From NCBI GenBank assembly GCA_021814145.1, contig JAKAIY010000010.1, positions 1-44,971 of the forward strand: a stretch of DNA of 44,971 nt. The letters are read 5' to 3'. The notes beneath the pieces were generated by a model. It was not told the DNA's origin, searched no databases, and saw nothing but the letters and a program-made list of their open reading frames with translations. Below are positions 17,474 to 25,025 of this stretch, piece after piece; position 1 is the stretch's first letter, and every line of letters begins with the position of its first letter. The position numbers were made by a program, and so were the translations under genes. Source of the DNA: Chloroflexota bacterium. GTDB lineage: Bacteria > Chloroflexota > Ktedonobacteria > Ktedonobacterales > JADMIN01.

Positions 17474-18484
17474 TCATTTGTCCAGAAAGAGGACCATGCC
17501 CGGCGGCGCCGGCGCTTGCGGAACGGGCGCGGCGATGATCGCCGTGCCTATCGCGAACATATCTACGGCGAAGAGCCGCCAGTGGTATTGTGGCGCCCCC
17601 GCGTCCTTCTCATTGAGCTCTCTCCAGAATTCCGCGTCATCTTTCGAGAGCGTCGGCGTCATCTCCACTCGCATGCCGACCACACCCTCGGCGCCCAGCT
17701 CGCCCGCCTCATGACTCATCCGGCTCATCGCCAGGTCGCGCGCGGCATAGATCGCGTCGGTGAAGAGGTCAATTTCCTGGTTGACGCCGCCGCTCACGGC
17801 CGCGCCCGTCATCCCGCCGCCGGCCCATCCCCAGCGCCAGCCGGAAATCATCTGGAAGTCCCAGCCGTTCTGCCAGGCGCCGTAAACGGAGACGCCCATC
17901 ACCATCCCCAGCGGGCGGTGGCCGCTCTTGAGCAGCGTCGCGAAGTCCTGGCCAGAGAGATCGCTGGTGAACGGCTTGCCGAAGCGCGTGCGATAGGCGC
18001 CCTTTGCGCGGGCGCGAACCGCCGTGCCGATGGCCATGAACTCCGCCAGGTCGGCGCCCCAGTCATACTGGCCAACCGTCAGCCGCACGCCGATCACACC
18101 GTCCGCGCCCAGCGCGTCCGCCTCGGCCTCCATGCGCGCCATCGCCAGCTCGCGCGCTTCATATTTCGCCTGGGTGAGCGTCTGGAGCTCGCCATTAGGG
18201 CGCTGGGCGCCGTACCCATAGCCGCTGAACGTCGCCCATAGCGGCTGCCAGCCGATGTGATAGATGCTCGAGCCCACTACCAGCCCCAGTGGCTCGAAAC
18301 CCGCCTGATACAGCAGCGCCAGCTCGCTTACCGAAAGGTCGCTGGTGAAGAGCCGCTTCTTGCCACCCTCGCCGCGCAGCTCGCCCAGCCGCTCGCTGGC
18401 GTCCGGCGGCAGCTCTTGCGGGCCGCCGCGCTGGTCCAGTGGAATGCCGGGGTCTGATCCGGCTCCTCCCGAGTTGCGCGCCAT
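17474..18484 (-). CDS. protein with two tandem YbjQ-like (DUF74) domains, longer paralogue
   Basis: A 336-aa paralogue of the protein at 16045-16932, with the same order: a low-complexity N-terminus (GGAGSDPGIPLDQRGG), first domain (LFTSDLSVSELALL, VVGSSIYHIGWQ, ARELAMARMEAEADALGADGVIGV, FMAIGTAVRA) and second domain (PFTSDLSGQDFATL, ARDLAMSRMSHEAGELGAEGVVGM, MFAIGTAIIAAP). The second domain carries inserts, including a Trp/Gly-rich loop (ISGWRWGWAGGG). ATG 18484 is chosen over an upstream in-frame ATG because AAAGGAG lies 6 bases ahead. It begins 124 bases after the end of the FHA-PrsW gene. A TACAAT hexamer at 18561-18566 (minus strand) could give it its own promoter. Confidence 0.8.
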   Translation of the reverse strand: MARNSGGAGSDPGIPLDQRGGPQELPPDASERLGELRGEGGKKRLFTSDLSVSELALLYQAGFEPLGLVVGSSIYHIGWQPLWATFSGYGYGAQRPNGELQTLTQAKYEARELAMARMEAEADALGADGVIGVRLTVGQYDWGADLAEFMAIGTAVRARAKGAYRTRFGKPFTSDLSGQDFATLLKSGHRPLGMVMGVSVYGAWQNGWDFQMISGWRWGWAGGGMTGAAVSGGVNQEIDLFTDAIYAARDLAMSRMSHEAGELGAEGVVGMRVEMTPTLSKDDAEFWRELNEKDAGAPQYHWRLFAVDMFAIGTAIIAAPVPQAPAPPGMVLFLDK

Positions 18485-18560
18485 CGCTTCGCTCCTTTCC
18501 GCTCGATCCACTGGCGACCCCGGCCGCTTGTGGATGGCCGCGCTTCCTGAGCGCGCTTGC

Positions 18561-18603
18561 ATTGTACACCTACGCAAGGGGACACCGGCGTGACGCGCGT
18601 CAC
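18561..18603 (-). promoter_or_regulatory. candidate internal promoter and palindrome ahead of YbjQ paralogue
   Basis: Minus-strand TACAAT (18561-18566) lies about 80 bases upstream of the 18484 start, and the 14-bp perfect palindrome GTGACGCGCGTCAC (18590-18603) lies 24 bases further up, in the -35/-55 region. No -35 hexamer is clear, so an activator-dependent promoter is possible. CG-rich palindromes are easy to find in this genome, hence low confidence. Confidence 0.25.
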
Positions 18604-18607
18604 ACGC

Positions 18608-20149
18608 TCACGCGCCGAGCGGGACACCGCACACGCGGCAGTAGCGGGCCGCGGGATTGGTGGTCGAATGCCCGTTCGCGCAGATACGCATTCGGGGTGG
18701 CTCTCCGGGGGCTGGCTGGTAGGCGGGCGCGGGTGACCAGACAGGCGCGGGCGCCACGCTCCATGACCCAGTGAACATGGCTGGCGCGGGCGCGGGGGCC
18801 TGCGGCAGCGGGTCGCGGAACGGGTGCAGGAGATACGTCCCCAGCGCGAAGAGCAGCGGTGGCGGCGGCGCCATCACGCCCAGTCTCTCGCGGGCAACCG
18901 CCTCGCGCAGGAAGAAGCGCAGCAGCCAGATCCCGATGACTGCGGCTATCAGCACTCCCAGGTAGGGAACGCCATCCCAGAGCCCGTGGAGCGTCACCGC
19001 GACCGCGAAGGTGAAAACCACGCCAAAGGTCAGCTTGAAGCTGCGCTGGCCCCGGTCCCGCCAGATCGCGCCGACGATGATCGCCGTCCAGGTGACATGG
19101 CCGAAGATCGCCAGCAACCCGCGCAGCAGCAGCGTCGCGTTGAGCGGAGCCAGCCCGCCGCCATCCGAAAAGCCGCCGACATAGGCGACCAGCGCGTAGC
19201 CGATGGTTTCCAGCGTGGCGAAGCCCGCGCCCGCCGCCGCGCCCAGAATCACGCCGTCAATCTCGCTCCGCAGCCTCCGGTTGCGGATAAACCAGACGAC
19301 CGCCAGCGCCTTGCAGCTTTCCTCGATCAGCCCGACCAGCATCGCGTCGCTGAACGATTCGTTCGTCACGAAGACGCGCTCCAGGATGAAGGCCAGCGTC
19401 ACGCCGAGAAACGCGCCGCTAAAAAACGTCGCCCACGGAATCCAGCGCGGCATGTCGGCCAGGTAGTCGCTATCCCAACAGTAGATGAAAAAGCTGACCG
19501 GCATCAGCGCCGCCGCGACAGGGACTACCAGCCACAGCGCGGTGAGCCCCATTGACCCGTTGAGCAGGTATTCGGAGAAAACCAGCAGGCTGATTCCGAC
19601 CAGGAACACTTTCCAGTAGCGCTTGCGCCATTCCGCGCCCACCCACACGCTGAACCGCGCGCCAGCCGATGGCGTGACGCCCGTATGCTGGAAAGGCGCG
19701 GGCGCGGCGGGCTGCAGGGCCGTGGGTGGCGCTGGCGCCACGCCGCCTGCCGCTGGCTGGCCGGGCCACGGCTCCCTCCGCAGCGCGTAGAAGATCATGT
19801 CGGTGCGCCCGACGCGGATCACCTGCCCGGGCGTCAGGGGCGCCCGACCCGTGATACGGACGCCGTTCACATAGACACCGTTCGTCGAGCGCAGGTCCTC
19901 GATCTCGTAGCCCTGTGGCGTCCAGTAGATGACGGCGTGCACACGCGAGGCGTAGGGGTCAGAGAGCGCGATGTCGTTAGCGCCGAGCTTGCCGATATAG
20001 GTCCGCGGCTTGAAGAGCGGCGCCTGCGCGCCGTAGGCGTGCGCGCTGCGCCATGCGTCGCCCTGAATCACCAGGGTCGCGGGGTAAGGCGGAAAAGCGG
20101 GCGCGCCCGCGGCTGTGGCGGAGGGATAGTCTGGCGCGTTCAGCGGCAT
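18608..20149 (-). CDS. FHA domain - PrsW-type intramembrane protease - zinc ribbon fusion
   Basis: A 513-aa fusion. Residues about 45-120 form an FHA phosphothreonine-binding domain (RTYIGKLGANDIALSDP, SRVHAVI, LRSTNGVYVNG). A Pro/Ala linker follows, then a polytopic membrane domain (about 177-418) with the PrsW-family motifs: EESCK (Glu276, Glu277, Lys280), DGVILGAAAGAGFATLE (Glu314), His351 (FGHVTW) and His388 (LHGLWDG), the expected metal-ligand set of this peptidase family. A second Pro-rich linker leads to a C-terminal zinc ribbon (Cys490, His494, Cys504, Cys507). PrsW in Bacillus cleaves an anti-sigma factor; no sigma/anti-sigma pair is seen here. AAGGAGG precedes the ATG at 20149. It heads the YbjQ cluster and could release or gate partners bound by the FHA domain (inference). 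Confidence 0.85.
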   Translation of the reverse strand: MPLNAPDYPSATAAGAPAFPPYPATLVIQGDAWRSAHAYGAQAPLFKPRTYIGKLGANDIALSDPYASRVHAVIYWTPQGYEIEDLRSTNGVYVNGVRITGRAPLTPGQVIRVGRTDMIFYALRREPWPGQPAAGGVAPAPPTALQPAAPAPFQHTGVTPSAGARFSVWVGAEWRKRYWKVFLVGISLLVFSEYLLNGSMGLTALWLVVPVAAALMPVSFFIYCWDSDYLADMPRWIPWATFFSGAFLGVTLAFILERVFVTNESFSDAMLVGLIEESCKALAVVWFIRNRRLRSEIDGVILGAAAGAGFATLETIGYALVAYVGGFSDGGGLAPLNATLLLRGLLAIFGHVTWTAIIVGAIWRDRGQRSFKLTFGVVFTFAVAVTLHGLWDGVPYLGVLIAAVIGIWLLRFFLREAVARERLGVMAPPPPLLFALGTYLLHPFRDPLPQAPAPAPAMFTGSWSVAPAPVWSPAPAYQPAPGEPPRMRICANGHSTTNPAARYCRVCGVPLGA

Positions 20150-20304
20150 GCGCGCCTCCTTTTTCGCTTACAGCGACTCAACAACCCGCTCAGGCCCGCG
20201 TCTGCGCGCCCATGAAGATGCGGCGCGGAGGCCCCCGGCCTGGAGCCATGAGGAGGAAGCGCCGCCGCCTTTTTCTATTCGTTATCTTACTCGAATTAGG
20301 ATCG

Positions 20305-20518
20305 GTCGAGCGAAAGACCCCGCCCTTGCGGGCTGGGGATAGAAGTGAGTCCCTGCTTTCCGGGATACTGTCCGCATACCGTAGGGCCTGCGGAAATTCA
20401 CGCCTGTGGAGCGGAGCCGGCAACCAGGGCTCCAACGAACAGGTAAGACCAAACGGGCTTGCCTGTGCGGCAGTGTCCGGCCCCGGAATCCCACGGCTGC
20501 AGCCGTGGGGAGGGTCAA
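20305..20518 (+). mobile_element. solitary IS200/IS605-type right end / omega-RNA-like remnant
   Basis: About 210 bases between two genes that look like the 3' end of an IS605-family (TnpB) element on the plus strand. A hairpin at 20314-20335 (CCCCGCCC ttgc GGGC-t-GGGG) is followed by the scrap of TnpB coding sequence and then GGAAT plus a perfect 20-bp palindrome at 20490-20509 (arms CCCACGGCT / AGCCGTGGG) and GAGGGTCAA. That arrangement (GAATCCC-hairpin-GGG-TCAA) is the usual right end of such elements and the end of the omega RNA scaffold. No TnpA and no intact TnpB are present. The match is from family knowledge, not a search. Confidence 0.6.
20345..20446 (+). pseudogene. C-terminal scrap of a TnpB (OrfB) transposase-like protein
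   Basis: In one plus-strand frame ending at TAA 20444-20446 the sequence reads CPHTVGPAEIHACGAEP and then ATRAPTNR. The TVGxxxIxACG pattern close to the stop is typical of the extreme C-terminus of IS605-family TnpB proteins. Nothing upstream resembles the RuvC or zinc-finger parts, so only the tail is left. It lies inside the right-end remnant 20305-20518. Confidence 0.5.
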
Positions 20519-20543
20519 GCGAGATTTGCGGTGAGCGCGCCAC

Positions 20544-20579
20544 AAAAACGCGCCCGCCGGCGGATGGGCGCCGGCAGGC
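20544..20579 (-). terminator. rho-independent terminator after GerMN lipoprotein gene
   Basis: Stem arms GCC-c-GCCGGCG (20552-20562) and CGCCGGC-a-GGC (20569-20579) pair over 10 bp with one mismatch and a 6-base loop. On the minus strand the stem is followed by GCG then TTTTTG. It lies 45 bases after the stop of the gene at 20625-21263. Confidence 0.8.
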
Positions 20580-20624
20580 CTCAGTGAAGAAGCGTGACCT
20601 TCTGGCTCTAGCCGCGGGGAGCGA

Positions 20625-21263
20625 TCATTTCAGGCACAGGTTCTGCCCGCTCAGATCGTCGAAGCAGTCTCCCTTGGCGTCCAGAATCACCACATTTGTG
20701 ATGTTGGAGAACTGTTTCAGGGTGGCGTTGATTTCAGATTTGATGTACGCGCCGGAGAGATCGCCCGGCAGGCTGGTCGCGCGGCAGAACTGCAGCGTCG
20801 CGTAACCGGGCGCTGGCGTAGCCCCCTTGTAGTTGAGCGTGATCTTGAAGTCAGCGCCGCCGCAATTCGAGGGGCCGCTCAGCTTTCCCTGTATCTCGCT
20901 GAAGTAGCCAGCCGCCGCTTCAGAGGCGTTAGGCCCGGCGATGAGTTGCTGGATAGCGTAGGTCGCCACGCCGAGCGTGGGCGAGTACCGGTCCACCGGG
21001 AAGACCTTCGACGGATCGTTGTAAGAGTCTGGCTTCTTTGAGAAATAGACGAACACATGGTACGGCCCGCCGCTCGTCGCCGTTGGCTTGGCTGTCGCGG
21101 TCGCCACTGGCGCTGGCGCGGTGGCGGTCGCCGTCGGCGTTGGGCCAGCGCTCGGCGCGCCACAGGCCGCCAGCGCCAGCAGTGTGATGGCCAGGCCAGC
21201 GCCTGATATAGCGCGCGTGACGCGCCCTGTCATCGAGCGCATGCGCGACCATTTATTCCACAT
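20625..21263 (-). CDS. lipoprotein with GerMN-like domain
   Basis: A 212-aa predicted lipoprotein. The lipobox is LALAAC (Cys34), followed by a Thr/Ala/Pro-rich linker (about 40-70) and a roughly 140-residue globular domain (YHVFVYFSKKPDS onward) with TLGVATYAIQQLIAGPNASE and YFSEIQG, resembling the GerMN / sporulation-and-spore-germination domain found in cell-envelope lipoproteins. The role is unknown. The ATG at 21263 is chosen for AAGGAGA 6 bases upstream; the longer frame is Cys-rich and unlike protein. Four Cys in the mature domain may form disulfides. A clear terminator follows at 20544-20579. Confidence 0.75.
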   Translation of the reverse strand: MWNKWSRMRSMTGRVTRAISGAGLAITLLALAACGAPSAGPTPTATATAPAPVATATAKPTATSGGPYHVFVYFSKKPDSYNDPSKVFPVDRYSPTLGVATYAIQQLIAGPNASEAAAGYFSEIQGKLSGPSNCGGADFKITLNYKGATPAPGYATLQFCRATSLPGDLSGAYIKSEINATLKQFSNITNVVILDAKGDCFDDLSGQNLCLK

Positions 21264-21508
21264 AACCGGTCTCCTTGCATGTCCCACGCTCCATCGGGCG
21301 GCGCGCGGAGCCTCTCTACACCAGGGGCATTTATAGTGAAACGGCGTGAGGCTATCGCATGCGTCACAGTACGCCAGCGAGGCGTCACAACTCCATGCGC
21401 ATGCTTTCGCGCGAGCGGCTCTCTCGTCCTGCGCTCCTGACGCACGCGGCATGCCTTACGGAGACCCGCCTATTGATTGAAAGCTGAGTGAATTGGCGCA
21501 AAGACGGC

Positions 21509-23377
21509 TCAGCCCGCGTAGAAGTAGATCAGGTAGCCGTTGACCTTCGCGGAGGTGTAGCCGGCGCAGCGAGACGCGTCTGTGCGCACGCAGGCCGCGA
21601 CCTGCTGGGGAACGCTGGCGTTCACATCCAGCGCGCGCATATTGAAGACCCAGGCGGGATGTGGAGTCGCCGCTACGGCGCGCACGGCGGGCGGGTAGCG
21701 GTTATAGCCTAACCTGAAGGCGTTATACTGGCTGATCACGGAGCAGGTGAGGCGCTCACGTGACGCCACCATGAGCCGCTCGCAGGTCCAGTAGCCGGTG
21801 TAGAAGTCCGTCGCGTGATGCGCTTCGAGGAACGTCACCAGCAGCGCGTCACGGGTATTGATTGGGTCACCATAGGTCGTCGCGTCGCTGGCGTTAGCGA
21901 CGCTCTGCGCGGCGCTTGCTCCGCAGAGGCTCAGGATCAGCGTCAGCGCTACCGTCCCCATCAGAGCGCGCCATCCAGGCGCCTTCCGCGCGCGCAGAGC
22001 GCGCCAGGCCGAGGCCAGCGCGCCATAGAGTGGCGCGGCGACCAGCGGCGTGGCGATATACACACCAATCAGGTAGCGGTTGGTGTAGATCGGGAACGTG
22101 TAAGACGCCTTGCTCACCATGTATTCCAGCACGGTCAGCGCGACTCCCACGACCAGCATGAACCGTCCCCACCAGCGCGCGTCGGGCGTGGGAAGCGCGA
22201 GCAGCCGGTTTGGCCACTGACGGAATGGCGCCGCCATCACATGCGCCACGGCTCTCCGCGCGTCACGGGCCAGCGGCAGCGCGGACGCCAGCCAGAAACC
22301 TATCGCGACAAGCGTGAACGGCGCTGAGATGGCCACCGCGCGCGCGGCCTGCGAGACGGTGACAACGCTCCCATGCGCAGGCCAGATAACGCAGCCATTA
22401 CAGACGAGGTCACTGCCCAGCGCGTTTGGCAGCCCGACGAGCAGCGTCGCGCCGATCTGCTTGACGAGCTGCGCGGCCTTCGCGCTCATCGCTCCCATTG
22501 AAGAGCCAGAGCCAGGCGTTCCGGCGACCATAACCACCTGGCGGAATGTCGCGCCGCCGCTGGCGATGTTGGCGAGTATCAGCGGCGCCGCGCCCGCGAG
22601 CGCCGGGCCGGCCAGGGCGCCCAGTTCGAGCGCCAGCCTCGCGAAGGTGGAGCGGGCGCGGCTTTCCCTGTGGGCGGCGGCTAGCGCATGGAGCGCGCTA
22701 TAGCCCAGAGCGAACACAGCGGCGGCGGCGTAGGGCAGGAACAGGAAATCGCTCCACAGCCCCAGCCCAATCGCCAGCCCCAGGCTCGCGTCGAGCGCCA
22801 GCCGCGCGCCGAAACGCCAGCCGCCCCGCAGCCGCAGGACAGACAGCCAGACTACGAGCGCGCCAAACAGCGGCGTGTACTGCCCGTGGCCGGCCGCCTG
22901 GAGCTCGTACTTGAGCGCGTACCCCGTGCCCAGCGTGAGCAGCGCCAGCATGAGCAGCGCGACGCCTGGCTGGTAGATCCGCCGTGCCAGGACGTACATC
23001 ACTCCCAGGAAGAGCATGGTCAGAAAGAGCGTCACCAGGCGCAAGGCGAGCGGATCACCATTGAGCAGCGCAAGGATTGGAGCGATGAGGTAGGCCTGGA
23101 GCGAGCCGAGGTAGTTCTGGCCATATAAAAAGACGGGGCGCGAGCCGCGCCGCCAGATATCCAGGCCCATCAGCCCAATGGTCGCTTCGTCGCTGTTGAG
23201 ATAGGGCCAGCCGTGGATGGCCAGTTCCAGGCGCAGCGCGGCGGCGATGTCAAAGAGCCCGCCAGCGGCTATCGCTTCGCGTCCGCGCATGAGCCAGGCG
23301 GAGCGGGGCCGGCGATGGAGAGAATGAGCGCTATAGGGCGCCGCAGGGCGTGCGCTGGTAGCAGAGTTAGCCATCAT
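21509..23377 (-). CDS. GT-C type membrane glycosyltransferase-like protein
   Basis: A 622-aa polytopic protein with about 11-13 hydrophobic segments. Early in the protein, YLNSDEATIGLMGLDI (Asp63, Glu64 in the first extracytoplasmic loop) and FLYGQNYLGSLQAYLIAP resemble the ArnT/PMT-like (GT39/GT83) superfamily, in which an acidic pair in that loop is catalytic. A soluble C-terminal part (about 520-622) has four Cys and lies outside the membrane by prediction. Such enzymes transfer sugars from polyprenyl-phosphate donors to lipids or proteins; the acceptor is unknown. The start is one of two adjacent ATGs (23377 or 23374), and no good ribosome site is visible, so the start is uncertain. Confidence 0.75.
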   Translation of the reverse strand: MMANSATSARPAAPYSAHSLHRRPRSAWLMRGREAIAAGGLFDIAAALRLELAIHGWPYLNSDEATIGLMGLDIWRRGSRPVFLYGQNYLGSLQAYLIAPILALLNGDPLALRLVTLFLTMLFLGVMYVLARRIYQPGVALLMLALLTLGTGYALKYELQAAGHGQYTPLFGALVVWLSVLRLRGGWRFGARLALDASLGLAIGLGLWSDFLFLPYAAAAVFALGYSALHALAAAHRESRARSTFARLALELGALAGPALAGAAPLILANIASGGATFRQVVMVAGTPGSGSSMGAMSAKAAQLVKQIGATLLVGLPNALGSDLVCNGCVIWPAHGSVVTVSQAARAVAISAPFTLVAIGFWLASALPLARDARRAVAHVMAAPFRQWPNRLLALPTPDARWWGRFMLVVGVALTVLEYMVSKASYTFPIYTNRYLIGVYIATPLVAAPLYGALASAWRALRARKAPGWRALMGTVALTLILSLCGASAAQSVANASDATTYGDPINTRDALLVTFLEAHHATDFYTGYWTCERLMVASRERLTCSVISQYNAFRLGYNRYPPAVRAVAATPHPAWVFNMRALDVNASVPQQVAACVRTDASRCAGYTSAKVNGYLIYFYAG

Positions 23378-23455
23378 GGCAAGACACTCACATCCGGCTG
23401 GGGGGCAAGGCGCTACTCATCACATAGAGTCGCGGTGGGCGCTCCGCTCGTCTGA

Positions 23456-24328
23456 TCAGGCCGTGAGTGGCCACGGCGGCGGCGGCGCCAGTGTCCTTTC
23501 AGCGTGGAAGCGCTCAAGGCTGGCGCGAGTCAGCGGCAGTCCGCGCTCCTCCGCCCATTCCCAGAATGGCACATACTGCGTGCGCGCGGTGCGATGCTCC
23601 AGCATCATCAGCTCCGCGGCGACGCTGTTATCATCCAGATAGCCGCTCTCGCTCCAGATCGTATAGAGCGGCTCGTGGTCATACGGCACGGAACGGTGCT
23701 CGAAGCGCCACGCGCCGTCCTCCCAGGTGAAAAGGCCGTACTGCGCGTTGATGTCACCGTTGAACGGGCAGCCGCTCGCGCCGATCACCACGACATGCTG
23801 GTCGCCTAGCCAGCGCTCCCAGGGGTAGTGGATGTGCGCGCCGACAACAGTGCGCTCCTCCACGCCGGCCAGCGCCTCCGCCAGCTGCTCGTCGTATATT
23901 CGCCGCCCCATGCCCTCGCGTGCGTGACGCGGGCTGCCGTGGACCACCAGCAGCGGCTCCGCGCCAGGCAATGTGACGCTTAGACGGGGGGGCAGCGCAT
24001 TGAGCCAGGCCAGATCGTCGGGCGTAAGCTCCTCAACGGCACGGCGCACGGGTGTCCACCAGGAGGACTCCCACCCACCGGGCCGCCCCTCGCCGCGCGC
24101 CAGCCTGACCAGCCAGGTATCGTGGTTGCCGCTAATGACATCAAGCCCCAGCGACGCGACCCGCTCGACCGCAAGGTGGCTCTGCGGGCCACGATTGACG
24201 ATATCGCCCGCGATCACGACGCGGTCCGGCCGGATGCGCTCCAGGTCGGCCAGCGTCGCGTCGAGCGCCGGAATATTGCCATGAATATCGGCGATGATCG
24301 CCAGAGTGGGGGTATGTCGCTCAGACAA
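23456..24328 (-). CDS. calcineurin-like metallophosphoesterase
   Basis: A 290-aa binuclear metallophosphoesterase. The motifs are in order: DIHGN (Asp14, His16), GDIVNRGP (Asp42), GNHD (Asn68-His69), VVHGSPRHA and GAHIHYPW. It resembles the YfcE/MJ0936-type phosphodiesterases. The conserved DIHGN begins at residue 14, so the start must be close to the TTG at 24326-24328; GAGGAG lies about 11 bases upstream and no ATG is available. A C-terminal extension of about 60 residues (after DHEPLYTIW) is not part of the core. It is followed by the glycosyltransferase gene and preceded by ppi on the same strand. Confidence 0.88.
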   Translation of the reverse strand: MSERHTPTLAIIADIHGNIPALDATLADLERIRPDRVVIAGDIVNRGPQSHLAVERVASLGLDVISGNHDTWLVRLARGEGRPGGWESSWWTPVRRAVEELTPDDLAWLNALPPRLSVTLPGAEPLLVVHGSPRHAREGMGRRIYDEQLAEALAGVEERTVVGAHIHYPWERWLGDQHVVVIGASGCPFNGDINAQYGLFTWEDGAWRFEHRSVPYDHEPLYTIWSESGYLDDNSVAAELMMLEHRTARTQYVPFWEWAEERGLPLTRASLERFHAERTLAPPPPWPLTA

Positions 24329-24358
24329 GAAGGCTCTCGCTCCTCGCGCTCAGAGTAG

Positions 24359-24871
24359 CTACTGCTCGAAGATGTCAATGCTGAGGATGCGGTCGCCGGG
24401 CGCGCGGTCGCGGCCCGGGTCGCGCTCGCGAATGCTGTTGACGACATCCATGCCGCGGACGACGCGGCCAAAGACGGCGTGCCTGCCATTCAGGTGCGGG
24501 GTGGGGACGAAGGTGATGAAGAACTGGGAACCGTTGGTATTCGGACCCGCGTTGGCCATGCTCAGTGTGCCGGGGGCGTCGTGGCGCAGACGCAGCGCGC
24601 CCGGTTCGTCGTCCCACTGATAGCCGGGGCCGCCAGTTCCCGTGCCGGTGGGGTCGCCACCCTGCGCCATGAAGCCCTTGATGACGCGGTGGAAAGTGAC
24701 CCCATCGTAAAAGCCGTCGCGCGCCAGGAAGACGAAGTTGTTGACGGTGACGGGCGCGTCCTTCGCGAACAGCTCAACGTCAAAGTCGCCGCGCTCGGTG
24801 TGGAACGTGGCGACGTAGCGCTTGTTGGGGTCTATCGCCATCGCCGGCGCCTGCCGGTATTGTTTGGCCAA
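24359..24871 (-). CDS. cyclophilin-type peptidyl-prolyl cis-trans isomerase
   Basis: A 170-aa cytoplasmic cyclophilin that isomerises Xaa-Pro bonds. The active-site stretch is [14 protein letters not shown] (Arg62, Phe67, Gln70), followed by [12 protein letters not shown] (Phe118) and [14 protein letters not shown]. The protein begins [19 protein letters not shown]; close relatives start MAKQY, so the TTG at 24869-24871 is the start, with AGGAGG 8 bases upstream. An upstream in-frame ATG would add residues that no relative has. It sits between the metallophosphoesterase and a 13-bp tandem repeat that separates it from dinG. Confidence 0.93.
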   Translation of the reverse strand: MAKQYRQAPAMAIDPNKRYVATFHTERGDFDVELFAKDAPVTVNNFVFLARDGFYDGVTFHRVIKGFMAQGGDPTGTGTGGPGYQWDDEPGALRLRHDAPGTLSMANAGPNTNGSQFFITFVPTPHLNGRHAVFGRVVRGMDVVNSIRERDPGRDRAPGDRILSIDIFEQ

Positions 24872-24960
24872 GTGAATTTCCTCCTGATTAGGTGATCGCT
24901 GGTCCATACAGAGTCTACCCCACAGGCGCCCGGCGCCGCCAGCGAAGCATGCTTTCCATC

Positions 24961-25025
24961 TTGCTCCGCTCTCTTGCTCCGCTCTCTTGCTCCGCTCTCT
25001 TGCTCCGCTCTCTTGCTCCACGCTC
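24961..25025. repeat. 13-bp tandem repeat, about 5 copies
   Basis: The unit TTGCTCCGCTCTC occurs four times without change (24961-25012), followed by a fifth copy with one A/G change (25013-25025). The degenerate copy overlaps the stop codon of dinG (25024-25026). The repeat fills most of the dinG-to-cyclophilin gap. On the transcribed (minus) strand it is purine-rich (GAGAGCGGAGCAA). Confidence 0.9.

Noticed and set aside
16087-19555. Long plus-strand frames opposite the YbjQ and PrsW genes
   Set aside because: They are antisense shadows of GC-rich codons, His/Arg/Gln-rich, with no recognisable domain or start signals.
14798-21389. Repeated GCGTCAC motif (14800, 18597, 21361, 21382) as a regulon site
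   Set aside because: About ten copies of this heptamer would be expected by chance in a GC-rich 45-kb window on both strands; positions relative to genes are not consistent.
24961-25025. CRISPR array
   Set aside because: Units are directly adjacent 13-mers with no spacers and no cas genes are present.
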